From: Melioribacteraceae bacterium
GTDB taxonomy: Bacteria > Bacteroidota > Ignavibacteria > Ignavibacteriales > Melioribacteraceae
Assembly (NCBI GenBank): GCA_026983755.1
Contig: JALSTL010000162.1
Coordinates: 1 to 8,421, forward strand
Length of the DNA stretch: 8,421 nt
Direction: 5' to 3'
Shown one piece after another: positions 1 through 6,917 of this stretch. Below the pieces are notes generated by a model. That model saw nothing but the letters and a program-made list of their open reading frames with translations. It was not told the DNA's origin and ran no database searches. Position numbers and translations under genes: made by a program. Numbering within the stretch: the stretch's first letter is position 1; each line of letters starts with the position of its first letter.

Positions 1-200
1 TTAAAACCAGAAAAAACTTAGAGTTCGGACCGCCGGAGCTTGCAATAACTAAGAACAAACAATATCAAGTGCGTAAAATTGCCGAAGCGTATATCATAGA
101 AAAAAACATCACCGATACGGATGTTCGTATTGATGTTGTTGCAATTTTAATGCAAAAAAATCTTCCGCCTAAAATAACACACATAGAAAACGCATTTTAA
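1..200 (+). CDS. yraN: YraN/UPF0102 family protein, C-terminal part (5' end cut by window)
   Basis: This reading frame is open from the left edge (first full codon at 3) to a TAA at 198-200, giving about 65 residues. The fragment begins KTRKNLEFGPPELAITKNKQ and continues to a VRIDVVAI strand and the terminal IEHIENAF-like ending, here ITHIENAF. Those blocks are the hallmark C-terminus of the YraN/UPF0102 family, small proteins with a restriction-endonuclease-like fold of about 120 residues. The first lysine would be the Lys of the family's E-V-K motif, with the acidic residues lying off the window. The biochemical role of the family is poorly defined; a nuclease or DNA-processing role is inferred from the fold. 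The gene is often found beside rnhB, which cannot be checked here. It ends 52 bases before the MlaE-type gene on the same strand, so co-transcription is possible but not shown. Confidence 0.85.
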   Translation, partial: KTRKNLEFGPPELAITKNKQYQVRKIAEAYIIEKNITDTDVRIDVVAILMQKNLPPKITHIENAF

Positions 201-252
201 CTAAAATCTTAGTAATTTTCATTCATAATATTCTGAATATAATACTATTAAG

Positions 253-1056
253 ATGAATGTACCTCCTATTATAAATAAAAGAAAACTTACAAGCTCGGAA
301 AGAATTTACAATTTCTTTGCTACCGTAACAGGTTTGTCTATTTTTAGTTGGGAAATATTTAAACAGGCATTTGTTCCGCCTCTTGAAATTAAAGAAATAA
401 AAAAGCATATGAACGAGTTGGGCGTAAAAACTTTCCCAATTGTAAGTTTAACCGGATTTTTAATTGGTCTTGTTCTTGTAATGCAAAGCGAACCGGTATT
501 TATCCGTTTTGGTGCATCGGATTTTTTGCCGGGTGCTTCCGCTCTTTCTATTGTTAGAGAACTTGCTCCTATTATTACCGCATTAATTTTTGCCGGAAGA
601 GTTAGTTCCGGTATCGGAGCGGAACTAGGTTCAATGAGAGTAACCGAACAAATTGATGCGATGGAAGTTTCTGCAATAAATCCTTTTAAGTATTTGGTAG
701 TAACCCGCGTAATTGCTACAACAATGATACTTCCTATTCTTACAATTTATGTTATATTTTTAGCAATTATAGGTGGTTACATTGCTTTACTTATTTCTCA
801 AGGAATGAATATAGTTTATTATAAAAATGCCGTTCTGAAAAGTTTGGAGTTCGGAGATTTAATACCGAGTATAGCCAAAACTTTTGTGTTCGGTTATATA
901 GTCGGGATTGTAGGTTCGTATAAAGGTTATATAGCTGATGGCGGAACCGAAGGTGTTGGTAAAGCTTCCACAACGGCGGTTGTACTTGCGTCATTAATAA
1001 TTTTATTATTTGATACTGTTTTAGTAAAAATTTCTTTATTAATATGGCCGATGTAA
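253..1056 (+). CDS. mlaE: MlaE-type lipid ABC transporter permease
   Basis: This is a 267-residue integral membrane protein of the MlaE/TrgD1/YrbE permease family, the membrane subunit of MCE-type ABC lipid transporters in the inner membrane. An amphipathic N-terminal stretch (about residues 17-40) is followed by hydrophobic segments near 62-80, 93-115, 150-180, 205-222 and 243-262. The diagnostic block lies at 102-152, beginning RELAPIITALIFAGR and including GAELGSMRVTEQIDAMEVS, and a second family block lies at 220-244 (GSYKGYIADGGTEGVGKAS). Length is normal for the family (about 260). ATG 253 is the only ATG near the start: the frame is closed by a TAA at 226-228. No clear Shine-Dalgarno sequence is visible. 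The stop codon lies inside the following ATPase gene (13-base overlap), which fits a tightly coupled operon with the ATPase and MCE genes. Confidence 0.93.
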   Translation: MNVPPIINKRKLTSSERIYNFFATVTGLSIFSWEIFKQAFVPPLEIKEIKKHMNELGVKTFPIVSLTGFLIGLVLVMQSEPVFIRFGASDFLPGASALSIVRELAPIITALIFAGRVSSGIGAELGSMRVTEQIDAMEVSAINPFKYLVVTRVIATTMILPILTIYVIFLAIIGGYIALLISQGMNIVYYKNAVLKSLEFGDLIPSIAKTFVFGYIVGIVGSYKGYIADGGTEGVGKASTTAVVLASLIILLFDTVLVKISLLIWPM

Positions 1057-1790
1057 GTATTGTAGAAATAGAAAATTTAAGCAAGGCATTCGGTGATAAT
1101 ATTATTCTCGATAATATTTCCCTTAATGTAAAAACCGGAGAAAATCTTGTAGTCTTCGGTAGAAGCGGAACAGGTAAAAGTGTTTTACTAAAATGTATTA
1201 TCGGCTTGCTTAAACCCGATAGTGGAAATATTTATATCAAGGGAAAAGATGTTACAAAAGTTTCACATAAAGAATTAAACAAAATTAGAAAGCATACCAG
1301 TTTTTTATTTCAAGGTGCCGCTTTGTATGATTCAATGACGGTAAGGGAAAATCTGGCGTTTCATTTAACAAGAAATGTTAAAGTAACACCAAAAGAAGCC
1401 GAAGAAAAAATTATTCATACTTTGGATTTGGTTTCGTTACGTGAAGCAATTGATAAAATGCCTTCGGAACTTTCGGGGGGAATGAAAAAAAGAATTGGAC
1501 TTGCTCGTGCTATTATTACGGACCCGGAAGTGATTTTTTATGACGAACCGACAACAGGTTTAGACCCGATTTCTTCCAAAGAAATAAGCGAACTGATTAG
1601 AGACTTGCAGAAACAATTGAATATGACATCGATAATAGTTACGCACGATCTTATTTGTGCCAATATCATTGCCGATAGAGCAATATTTCTAAAAGGTGCC
1701 CAAATTGCTTACGAAGGAACTCTTGAAGAATTAATAAATTCAAACGATAAATATTTACAAAATTTTTTCAGTACAAATTTAATAACATAA
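1044..1790 (+). CDS. mlaF: MlaF-type ABC transporter ATP-binding protein
   Basis: This 248-residue cytoplasmic ABC ATPase powers the MlaE-type permease encoded just upstream. All nucleotide-binding motifs are intact: Walker A GRSGTGKS (39-46), Q-loop Gln90 in LFQGAALYDSMTV, signature LSGGM (143-147), Walker B VIFYDEPT (163-170, with Asp167 and catalytic Glu168), D-loop TGLD (171-174) and switch His201 in VTHD. The sequences GAALYDSMTVRENL after the Q-loop and SGGMKKRIGLARA in the signature region are typical of the MlaF/Ttg2A group rather than of general importers. The ATG at 1044 overlaps the last 13 bases of the permease gene in another frame, and no Shine-Dalgarno motif precedes it, so translation probably depends on ribosomes finishing the permease gene. 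It is followed after 12 bases by the MCE gene. The long C-terminal tail that binds MlaB in some homologues is not obvious here. Confidence 0.94.
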   Translation: MADVSIVEIENLSKAFGDNIILDNISLNVKTGENLVVFGRSGTGKSVLLKCIIGLLKPDSGNIYIKGKDVTKVSHKELNKIRKHTSFLFQGAALYDSMTVRENLAFHLTRNVKVTPKEAEEKIIHTLDLVSLREAIDKMPSELSGGMKKRIGLARAIITDPEVIFYDEPTTGLDPISSKEISELIRDLQKQLNMTSIIVTHDLICANIIADRAIFLKGAQIAYEGTLEELINSNDKYLQNFFSTNLIT

Positions 1791-1795
1791 AAAGG
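1791..1795 (+). promoter_or_regulatory. Shine-Dalgarno sequence of the MCE gene
   Basis: AAAGG lies 7 bases before the ATG at 1803, in the 12-base gap after the ATPase stop codon. It is one of only two clear ribosome binding sites in the window; the other, ahead of the M24 peptidase gene, has the same core and the same 7-base spacing. Confidence 0.6.
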
Positions 1796-1802
1796 TAATA
1801 TA

Positions 1803-2843
1803 ATGTTTAAACAACTTGAAGGAGCCAGATTAGGCTTGTTCATATTTTTAGGAACCGTACTAATTGTACTGGCCATATTTCTTGTAGGAAATAAAAATTC
1901 TCTTTTTAGTAAAAATGTAATTGTAAGAACTTATTTCAATAATGTAGAGGGTTTAAGAACCGGTGCCTCTGTTAGGTTGAACGGTTTGACTGTTGGTAGC
2001 GTAAAAGATATAAAACTTAATAACAGTGAAACCAACAGAGTTGAAGTTACAATGAGAATTAAAAAAGATGTTATGCAATTTATAAGATTAAATAGCGAAG
2101 CATCAATAGAAACCGAAGGAGTTATTGGAAGTAAATTAATATCAATTACACCGGGAACAAAAGATTATGAAATTGTTAGCAATAACGGTGTGATTATGTC
2201 CAAAGCTCCGGTAAATATGACTCAAATAGTTTCGGAAACACAAGATATTATGAAATATCTAAAAGAACTGGCAAAAGAATTTTCCGTTACACTTTCAAAA
2301 GTTAATAGCGGTGAAGGTACAATGGGAAAAATAATAAACGATGATAAACTTTATTTTTCTACGGTTAAAATTGTTCAATCTGCCGATACAAGTTTGAAAT
2401 TAATGATTAATAAATTGGATAAAATGACAGGCTTTATTGTTGGTCTTGGAACCGGAATAGAAGAAATAGTTAATAATGTTGATTCTGCAGCATTGGATTT
2501 ACGAAGATTAATAGCAAGAATAGAAAGCGGCCAAGGTGCATTGGGTGCTTTAATTGCCGATGAAAGTTCTTACGATTCAATTAAAACTATAATTAGTAAT
2601 GTTACAAGCTCTACGGATGCGGCTAAAGAAGGAGCTGAAGCTTTTGCAGAAAATATGGAAGCTCTAAAACACAATTGGCTATTTAAAAAATATTTTGAAG
2701 AACGCGGTTATTGGAAAAAATCGGAATATGAATTGAATTTAGATAAGAAAATTGAAAACTTATATCGGCAACAAGAAAAACTGGATAAAAAGATAAAAGA
2801 ATTAAAAGAATTGGAAGCAAAATTAAAACAAAAAGTAGAATAA
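1803..2843 (+). CDS. mlaD: MlaD-like MCE-domain lipid transport protein, long form
   Basis: This 346-residue protein is anchored by one N-terminal transmembrane helix (about residues 9-29), after which the chain should be periplasmic. Residues about 38-118 form an MCE domain, recognised by FNNVEGLRTGASVRLNG, LTVGSV and TEGVIGSKLISITPG. MCE domains assemble into hexameric rings that sit on MlaE-type permeases and carry lipid across the periplasm. At 346 residues it is nearly twice the length of E. coli MlaD (about 183). The extra region is mostly helical in character and contains two similar glycine-rich units, SGEGTMGKIINDD (169-181) and SGQGALGALIADE (242-254), each followed by a long predicted helix. 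Then comes an aromatic block NWLFKKYFEERGYW (291-304) and a charged, Lys/Glu-rich coiled-coil tail (about 312-346). Translation starts at ATG 1803 behind a good AAAGG site. The gene is the last of the operon. The lipid substrate cannot be told from sequence. Confidence 0.9.
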   Translation: MFKQLEGARLGLFIFLGTVLIVLAIFLVGNKNSLFSKNVIVRTYFNNVEGLRTGASVRLNGLTVGSVKDIKLNNSETNRVEVTMRIKKDVMQFIRLNSEASIETEGVIGSKLISITPGTKDYEIVSNNGVIMSKAPVNMTQIVSETQDIMKYLKELAKEFSVTLSKVNSGEGTMGKIINDDKLYFSTVKIVQSADTSLKLMINKLDKMTGFIVGLGTGIEEIVNNVDSAALDLRRLIARIESGQGALGALIADESSYDSIKTIISNVTSSTDAAKEGAEAFAENMEALKHNWLFKKYFEERGYWKKSEYELNLDKKIENLYRQQEKLDKKIKELKELEAKLKQKVE

Positions 2844-2997
2844 TTTATCCTTTGTAAAAAATCATAATCAATCATAAAAATCTGCGTTCCTATTTTTCTG
2901 CTAAAAAGAAGTGAAATAATATATTCTTACAGCAAAAATAAAATCTTTATGTAAACGGTTTTGTTATTATCTTTCCTTTTTAAATATTTCTAAATAA
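2844..2997. other. Intergenic region between the MCE gene and uvrA
   Basis: This 154-base, very AT-rich gap presumably holds the end of the MCE operon transcript and the uvrA promoter. I see an 8-base direct repeat AATCATAA at 2860-2867 and 2870-2877. I see no convincing GC-rich terminator, no -35/-10 pair with good spacing, no recognisable LexA operator, and no Shine-Dalgarno sequence in front of the uvrA start. Confidence 0.5.
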
Positions 2998-5778
2998 TTG
3001 GTAGTAAAAAAAATCGCAACATCGGATAAAAAAATAATAGTAAAAGGTGCCAGAGAGCATAATCTAAAAAACATTGATCTGGAAATACCAAAAAATAAAC
3101 TTGTGGTTTTTACGGGTGTTAGCGGCAGCGGAAAATCATCTTTGGTTTTTGATACAATTTATGCAGAAGGACAAAGAAGATTTGTTGAAAGCCTCTCTTC
3201 CTACGCACGCCAGTTTTTAGCACGCATGAATAAACCGGATATGGATTATATATACGGTATTTCACCCGCAGTTGCAATTGAACAGAAAAAAGGTGCGCGT
3301 AATCCGCGTTCAACAGTTGGAACATCTACTGAAATTTACGATTATCTCCGTTTGCTGTTTGCCAGAATTGGAATTACTTACTGTTCCGAATGCGGTGAAA
3401 TAGTAAAAAAAGATACGGTTTCAACAGTAACAAAATATTTGGAAGAAAAAGAAAACGAAAGGAAATATTATCTTACTTTCCCGCTTCACAACCATTCCGA
3501 TAGAACAGTTGCGGAAGAATTTTCTTTGCTTATTAAAAAAGGATTTTACAGAATATTTTATAAAAACAAACTGTTGGATTTAAATACAATCGAAAAAATT
3601 CCGCGTAGTAAAAATGATATTTACATACTAATTGAAAGATTTAAAATAAAAAAAGGCAAAGTAAGAGAAACATTAGCCGATTCAATTGAAATTACATTTA
3701 AAGAGGGTGAAGGAAAACTTGCGGTTATTGATGCCGAGACAAACGAAATAAAATTATTCAATAATGAATATGAATGTTGCGGAATAAAATACGAACAACC
3801 TGAACCTCGATTGTTTTCGTTTAATAATCCGTACGGAGCTTGCCCGGTTTGCCAAGGTTTTGGTAAAACAATTGGAATAGATATGAAAAGAGTAATTCCA
3901 AATCCGAACCTTACACTTCTTGAAGGAGCTATTGCACCGTGGCGCACGCTTAAGTTCAGTAAACATTTGCGAGATTTGGTTCGCTTGTCTAAACAATATA
4001 ATATTCCGCTCGATGTTCCGTATAAAACTTTATCCGACAAACAAATAGAACTGCTACACAAAGGGTTCGATAAGTTTATTGGAATTGATAAATTCTTTAA
4101 AAAATTAGAACAAAAATCTTATAAATTGCATATAAGAGTTTTACTTAGTAAATACAGGGGTTATACAAGTTGTTACGAATGCGGAGGTTCAAGATTACGT
4201 AAAGAAGCTTTACATGTAAAAATTAATTTCAAATCGATTGCCGATCTTATAAAGATGCCAATTGAAAAACTATATGAATTTTTTAATGAAATAAGAATAA
4301 CGGAATATGAAAGACAAATAGCCGATAGTATTTTAAAAGAAATAACCAAAAGATTAAAATTTCTTAATGATGTTGGGCTTGGTTATTTAACCTTGGATAG
4401 ACTAAGCAGTACATTATCCGGAGGGGAAACACAAAGAATAAATTTGGCAACATCTTTAGGCTCGGCTTTAATAGGAACACTTTATGTTTTAGACGAACCA
4501 AGCATCGGGTTACATCCGCGGGATAATTATAAACTTATAAATATTTTAAAATCACTAAAAGATATGGGCAATACGGTTTTGGTTGTTGAGCACGATGTTG
4601 ATATGATGAAAGCCGCCGATCTTATTTTTGATATTGGTCCCAAAGCCGGTAAAAACGGCGGAAAAATTACCGCAATAGGAACTTATAACGAAATTAAAAA
4701 CAACGGAAATTCTCTTACGGGATTATACCTGTCCGGTAAAAAGAAAATTCCGGTTCCGCAAAAAAGAAGAATGGAACAAACCGGAAAAATAAAAATAATT
4801 GCTGCCGCCGAAAATAATCTGAAAAATATTGATGTGGAAATTCCTTTGAGAAAATTTGTTGTTGTCTCCGGAGTTAGTGGTTCCGGTAAGTCAACTCTTA
4901 TTCACGATATTCTTTACGGAGGTGTTGCAAAAATGTTGGGTAAATCTCCAAAAAAAATAGGGGACTTTTATTCAATCGAAGGGATAATTTCGGTTGACGA
5001 TATTGAAATTGTAGATCAATCTCCAATCGGAAAATCGCCTAGGTCAAATCCGATTAGTTATATCAGAGGTTTTGATTTAATACGTGAATTATTTTCCAAA
5101 ACACCGCAAGCCAGAGTAAGAGGATACAAACCCGGGCATTTTTCATTTAACGTTGACGGTGGAAGATGTGATACTTGCAAAGGAGAAGGGTACGTAAAAG
5201 TGGAAATGCAATTTCTTGCGGATTTATATTTGGAATGTGAAGATTGCAAAGGAACAAGATATAAAAAAGAAATTCGGGAAGTAACATACAAAGGAAAAAA
5301 TATAGTTGAAATTCTTAATTTTACTGTTGACGAAGCCATCAAATTTTTTGAAGGTAACAGTAGAATATTGAATTATCTTAAAGTACTTGCCGACGTCGGT
5401 TTGGGTTATATTACATTAGGACAACCTTCCAATACTCTTTCGGGCGGAGAAGCTCAAAGAATTAAACTTGCCCGTCACCTAATCAGCGAAAAGAAAAACA
5501 AGCATACACTATTTATTTTTGATGAACCCACAACCGGTTTGCATTTAGACGATATTGATAAACTTTTGCAATGTTTTAATGTTCTTGTGGAAAATAATAA
5601 TTCCATTGTAATAATAGAACATAACTTGGATGTTATAAAATGTGCGGATTATATAATTGATTTGGGTCCGGATGCAGGTGATAAAGGCGGTGAAATAATT
5701 GCTACCGGAACACCGGAAGAAATTGCACAAAATGAAAAATCCATTACCGGTAAGTTTTTAAAAGAATATTTGAATTAA
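2998..5778 (+). CDS. uvrA: UvrA, excinuclease ABC subunit A
   Basis: This 926-residue protein is the DNA-damage-recognition ATPase of nucleotide excision repair, which loads UvrB at lesions. It carries two ABC modules. Module I: Walker A GVSGSGKS (40-47), UvrB-binding/insertion region after about 125, signature LSGGETQR (473-480), Walker B LYVLDEPS (495-502), His532 in EHD. Module II: Walker A GVSGSGKS (625-632), signature LSGGEAQR (814-821), Walker B LFIFDEPT (838-845), His875. The C-terminal zinc finger is complete (Cys724, Cys727, Cys747, Cys750). The first zinc finger keeps Cys282/Cys285, but its other half reads ECCGI (Cys260, Cys261) instead of C-x-x-C. Cys392/Cys395 form the usual CxxC of [11 protein letters not shown]. 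Length is normal (about 940), which argues for the canonical UvrA rather than a shortened paralogue. TTG 2998 is chosen because a TAA sits directly before it and the first in-frame ATG comes after the first Walker A. Confidence 0.96.
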   Translation: MVVKKIATSDKKIIVKGAREHNLKNIDLEIPKNKLVVFTGVSGSGKSSLVFDTIYAEGQRRFVESLSSYARQFLARMNKPDMDYIYGISPAVAIEQKKGARNPRSTVGTSTEIYDYLRLLFARIGITYCSECGEIVKKDTVSTVTKYLEEKENERKYYLTFPLHNHSDRTVAEEFSLLIKKGFYRIFYKNKLLDLNTIEKIPRSKNDIYILIERFKIKKGKVRETLADSIEITFKEGEGKLAVIDAETNEIKLFNNEYECCGIKYEQPEPRLFSFNNPYGACPVCQGFGKTIGIDMKRVIPNPNLTLLEGAIAPWRTLKFSKHLRDLVRLSKQYNIPLDVPYKTLSDKQIELLHKGFDKFIGIDKFFKKLEQKSYKLHIRVLLSKYRGYTSCYECGGSRLRKEALHVKINFKSIADLIKMPIEKLYEFFNEIRITEYERQIADSILKEITKRLKFLNDVGLGYLTLDRLSSTLSGGETQRINLATSLGSALIGTLYVLDEPSIGLHPRDNYKLINILKSLKDMGNTVLVVEHDVDMMKAADLIFDIGPKAGKNGGKITAIGTYNEIKNNGNSLTGLYLSGKKKIPVPQKRRMEQTGKIKIIAAAENNLKNIDVEIPLRKFVVVSGVSGSGKSTLIHDILYGGVAKMLGKSPKKIGDFYSIEGIISVDDIEIVDQSPIGKSPRSNPISYIRGFDLIRELFSKTPQARVRGYKPGHFSFNVDGGRCDTCKGEGYVKVEMQFLADLYLECEDCKGTRYKKEIREVTYKGKNIVEILNFTVDEAIKFFEGNSRILNYLKVLADVGLGYITLGQPSNTLSGGEAQRIKLARHLISEKKNKHTLFIFDEPTTGLHLDDIDKLLQCFNVLVENNNSIVIIEHNLDVIKCADYIIDLGPDAGDKGGEIIATGTPEEIAQNEKSITGKFLKEYLN

Positions 5779-5792
5779 CTGTTATTTCATAA

Positions 5793-5815
5793 ATATAAAA
5801 ACTATTTTTTTATAT
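5793..5815. terminator. Possible AT-only hairpin between convergent genes
   Basis: A 9-base inverted repeat (ATATAAAAA at 5793-5801, TTTTTATAT at 5807-5815, loop CTATT) lies in the 70-base gap between the uvrA stop and the end of the convergent amidotransferase gene. It could act as a weak bidirectional terminator, with a T-run on each strand. The stem contains no G-C pair, so it would be unstable, and such repeats arise by chance in DNA this AT-rich. Confidence 0.22.
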
Positions 5816-5848
5816 AAATTGAACTTTGGTAATCGAACAATTTTTATG

Positions 5849-6673
5849 TTAGCAATGTTTTAATTTTAAAATAGCATTATTTAAAAAACCGGGTAGCACC
5901 GTATTCCTGGTTAGTGTAATGTTATCCGGTGTTTCAAGGCGCTCTAGCATTATTTTTAATTTTTCTTCACCGTATTCTTCAATCACTTCTTTCTGTTTTT
6001 CAGGTTGTTTGAAATGATAATACATACTTTGCGGATCGGCTTCCGGATGAAATTGTGTTCCGAAAATTTCTTCTGAAACTCTAATAGCCATCATTGCTCG
6101 TTCCAGTTCCGGATTGTGAGCATGAAAATCTTCTATACACAAAAGTTTTGCACCAAGCTCATTAAATTTTTTTTGATTGGGTTGTATGGTTTGCCAATTT
6201 CTAAAATCAGCTGCAAGAAAAGGATTGTTCAAGCCGTAAAAAAATTTTTCCTTTTTTCCGAACTTGGTTTTATAAACCGGTACTATACCGAACGAGCGAG
6301 ATTCTCTTTGCACTACCAAACCAAGTTCAAAATAACGAACCATTATTTGAAAGGAATGACAAATAAAAAACAGATACTTTTTCTTATTCAGATTGTTTTG
6401 ATTATTCGACCATATTTTATCAAGTAAATTAAAATATTTTTTTTCCCATGCTTTACCTTTACCGTCAAATGGAGAGCCTGGTCCACCCGAAGAAATATAA
6501 ATATCGTATTCCGAATTTGGAATTTCATTTTTGTATCTTGTTTCGTAAATATCGTAAGATAAAGTAATATCGTTAAACCGTTCGTTAGCTTCCTTAAGCA
6601 AATCTTGTAAACATCTCATTCCCTGATTAGGTTCGTTATTGTATAAATCTATAATTGCCGCTTTTATTTTCAT
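5849..6673 (-). CDS. Stand-alone class I glutamine amidotransferase (GMP synthase-like)
   Basis: This 274-residue protein has a class I (triad) glutamine amidotransferase fold related to the glutaminase domain of GMP synthase, which hydrolyses glutamine to release ammonia. Visible elements are the oxyanion region SSGGPGSP (61-68), the nucleophile Cys105 in FICHSFQ, and His209 with Glu211 in GTQFHPEADP, so the Cys-His-Glu triad is complete. The nucleophile elbow is FICHSFQ, not the usual G-x-C-x-G-x-Q. The start DLYNNEPNQGMRCLQDLL and the C-terminal extension after the triad resemble a separate family of stand-alone amidotransferases I associate with Bacteroidota. There is no ATP-pyrophosphatase domain and no synthetase gene nearby, so the acceptor is unknown; it may instead act on a gamma-glutamyl compound. 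ATG 6673 is preferred over an upstream in-frame TTG at 6733, which would add 20 residues (GFTNITLGFKFNNKICKAR) that fall before the normal first beta strand MKIKAAIIDLY. Confidence 0.85.
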   Translation of the reverse strand: MKIKAAIIDLYNNEPNQGMRCLQDLLKEANERFNDITLSYDIYETRYKNEIPNSEYDIYISSGGPGSPFDGKGKAWEKKYFNLLDKIWSNNQNNLNKKKYLFFICHSFQIMVRYFELGLVVQRESRSFGIVPVYKTKFGKKEKFFYGLNNPFLAADFRNWQTIQPNQKKFNELGAKLLCIEDFHAHNPELERAMMAIRVSEEIFGTQFHPEADPQSMYYHFKQPEKQKEVIEEYGEEKLKIMLERLETPDNITLTRNTVLPGFLNNAILKLKHC

Positions 6674-6743
6674 TCTTGCTTTGCATATTTTGTTATTAAA
6701 TTTAAAACCTAAAGTTATATTTGTAAAACCCAATAAACAAACT

Positions 6744-6761
6744 AAATATTTTAAAATATTT
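6744..6761. repeat. 18-bp perfect palindrome
   Basis: The sequence AAATATTTTAAAATATTT is identical to its reverse complement. It lies about 71 bases upstream of the preferred amidotransferase start and 157 bases upstream of the peptidase start. It could be an operator for a dimeric regulator, but it contains only A and T, so chance is a serious alternative. Confidence 0.45.
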
Positions 6762-6847
6762 GATTACAAAATATAAGGCAATAGAATTATCAAAGAAATT
6801 TATTTTTATAATAAAGTAATAAATGAACTACTCAACCGGAAAATGAT

Positions 6848-6859
6848 TCTTTTAAAAGA
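6848..6859. repeat. 12-bp palindrome upstream of the peptidase gene
   Basis: TCTTTTAAAAGA is a perfect palindrome with one G-C pair in each arm. It directly abuts, and shares its last base with, the next inverted repeat. Together they cover about 33 bases ending 37 bases before the peptidase ATG. Confidence 0.4.
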
Positions 6860-6880
6860 TAAATTACTTACGTAATTTAT
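6859..6880. promoter_or_regulatory. 9+9 bp inverted repeat, possible operator or 5'-UTR hairpin
   Basis: The arms ATAAATTAC (6859-6867) and GTAATTTAT (6872-6880) are perfect reverse complements separated by TTAC. The centre also contains the palindrome TTACGTAA (6868-6875). The repeat ends 37 bases before the M24 peptidase ATG, a position that suits an operator overlapping the promoter or a hairpin in the leader. No known regulator motif is recognised. Confidence 0.4.
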
Positions 6881-6905
6881 AACTAAAAATATTTCAATTA
6901 AAATT

Positions 6906-6910
6906 AAAGG
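6906..6910 (+). promoter_or_regulatory. Shine-Dalgarno sequence of the M24 peptidase gene
   Basis: AAAGG lies 7 bases before the ATG at 6918. It supports that start over later in-frame ATGs (for example codon 7) and matches the site in front of the MCE gene in both core and spacing. Confidence 0.6.
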
Positions 6911-6917
6911 CATAACA

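Larger units (their letters stand above)
6674..6917. other. Divergent intergenic region with AT-rich palindromes
   Basis: This 244-base spacer separates the amidotransferase (leftward) and the M24 peptidase (rightward) genes and must hold both promoters unless the leftward gene starts at TTG 6733. It contains three perfect inverted repeats, listed separately. I could not identify a well-spaced -35/-10 pair or a Bacteroidota-type TAnnTTTG element on either strand. Confidence 0.5.

Noticed and set aside
791..1084. 97-residue - strand open frame across the mlaE/mlaF junction
   Set aside because: It is antisense to two well-supported genes and shows no protein-like features.
2860..2877. Direct repeat AATCATAA twice with 10-base period
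   Set aside because: There are only two short copies in very AT-rich DNA; this is not enough for an iteron or regulatory array.
2961..2986. Possible promoter TTGTTA ... TAAATA ahead of uvrA
   Set aside because: The spacing between the hexamers is only 14 bases and the matches are weak, so it was not listed as a promoter.
3621..4061. 146-residue open frame on the - strand inside uvrA
   Set aside because: It lies wholly antisense to conserved UvrA coding sequence including the zinc-finger region, has no recognisable domain and is low-complexity in composition.
2998..5778. UvrA as a shortened second paralogue (UvrA2) linked to drug resistance
   Set aside because: The length is 926 residues with the UvrB-binding region after residue 125 present, as in canonical UvrA.
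6116..6427. 103-residue + strand open frame inside the amidotransferase gene
   Set aside because: It is antisense to the catalytic core of a convincing gene, has no start signal and no family resemblance.
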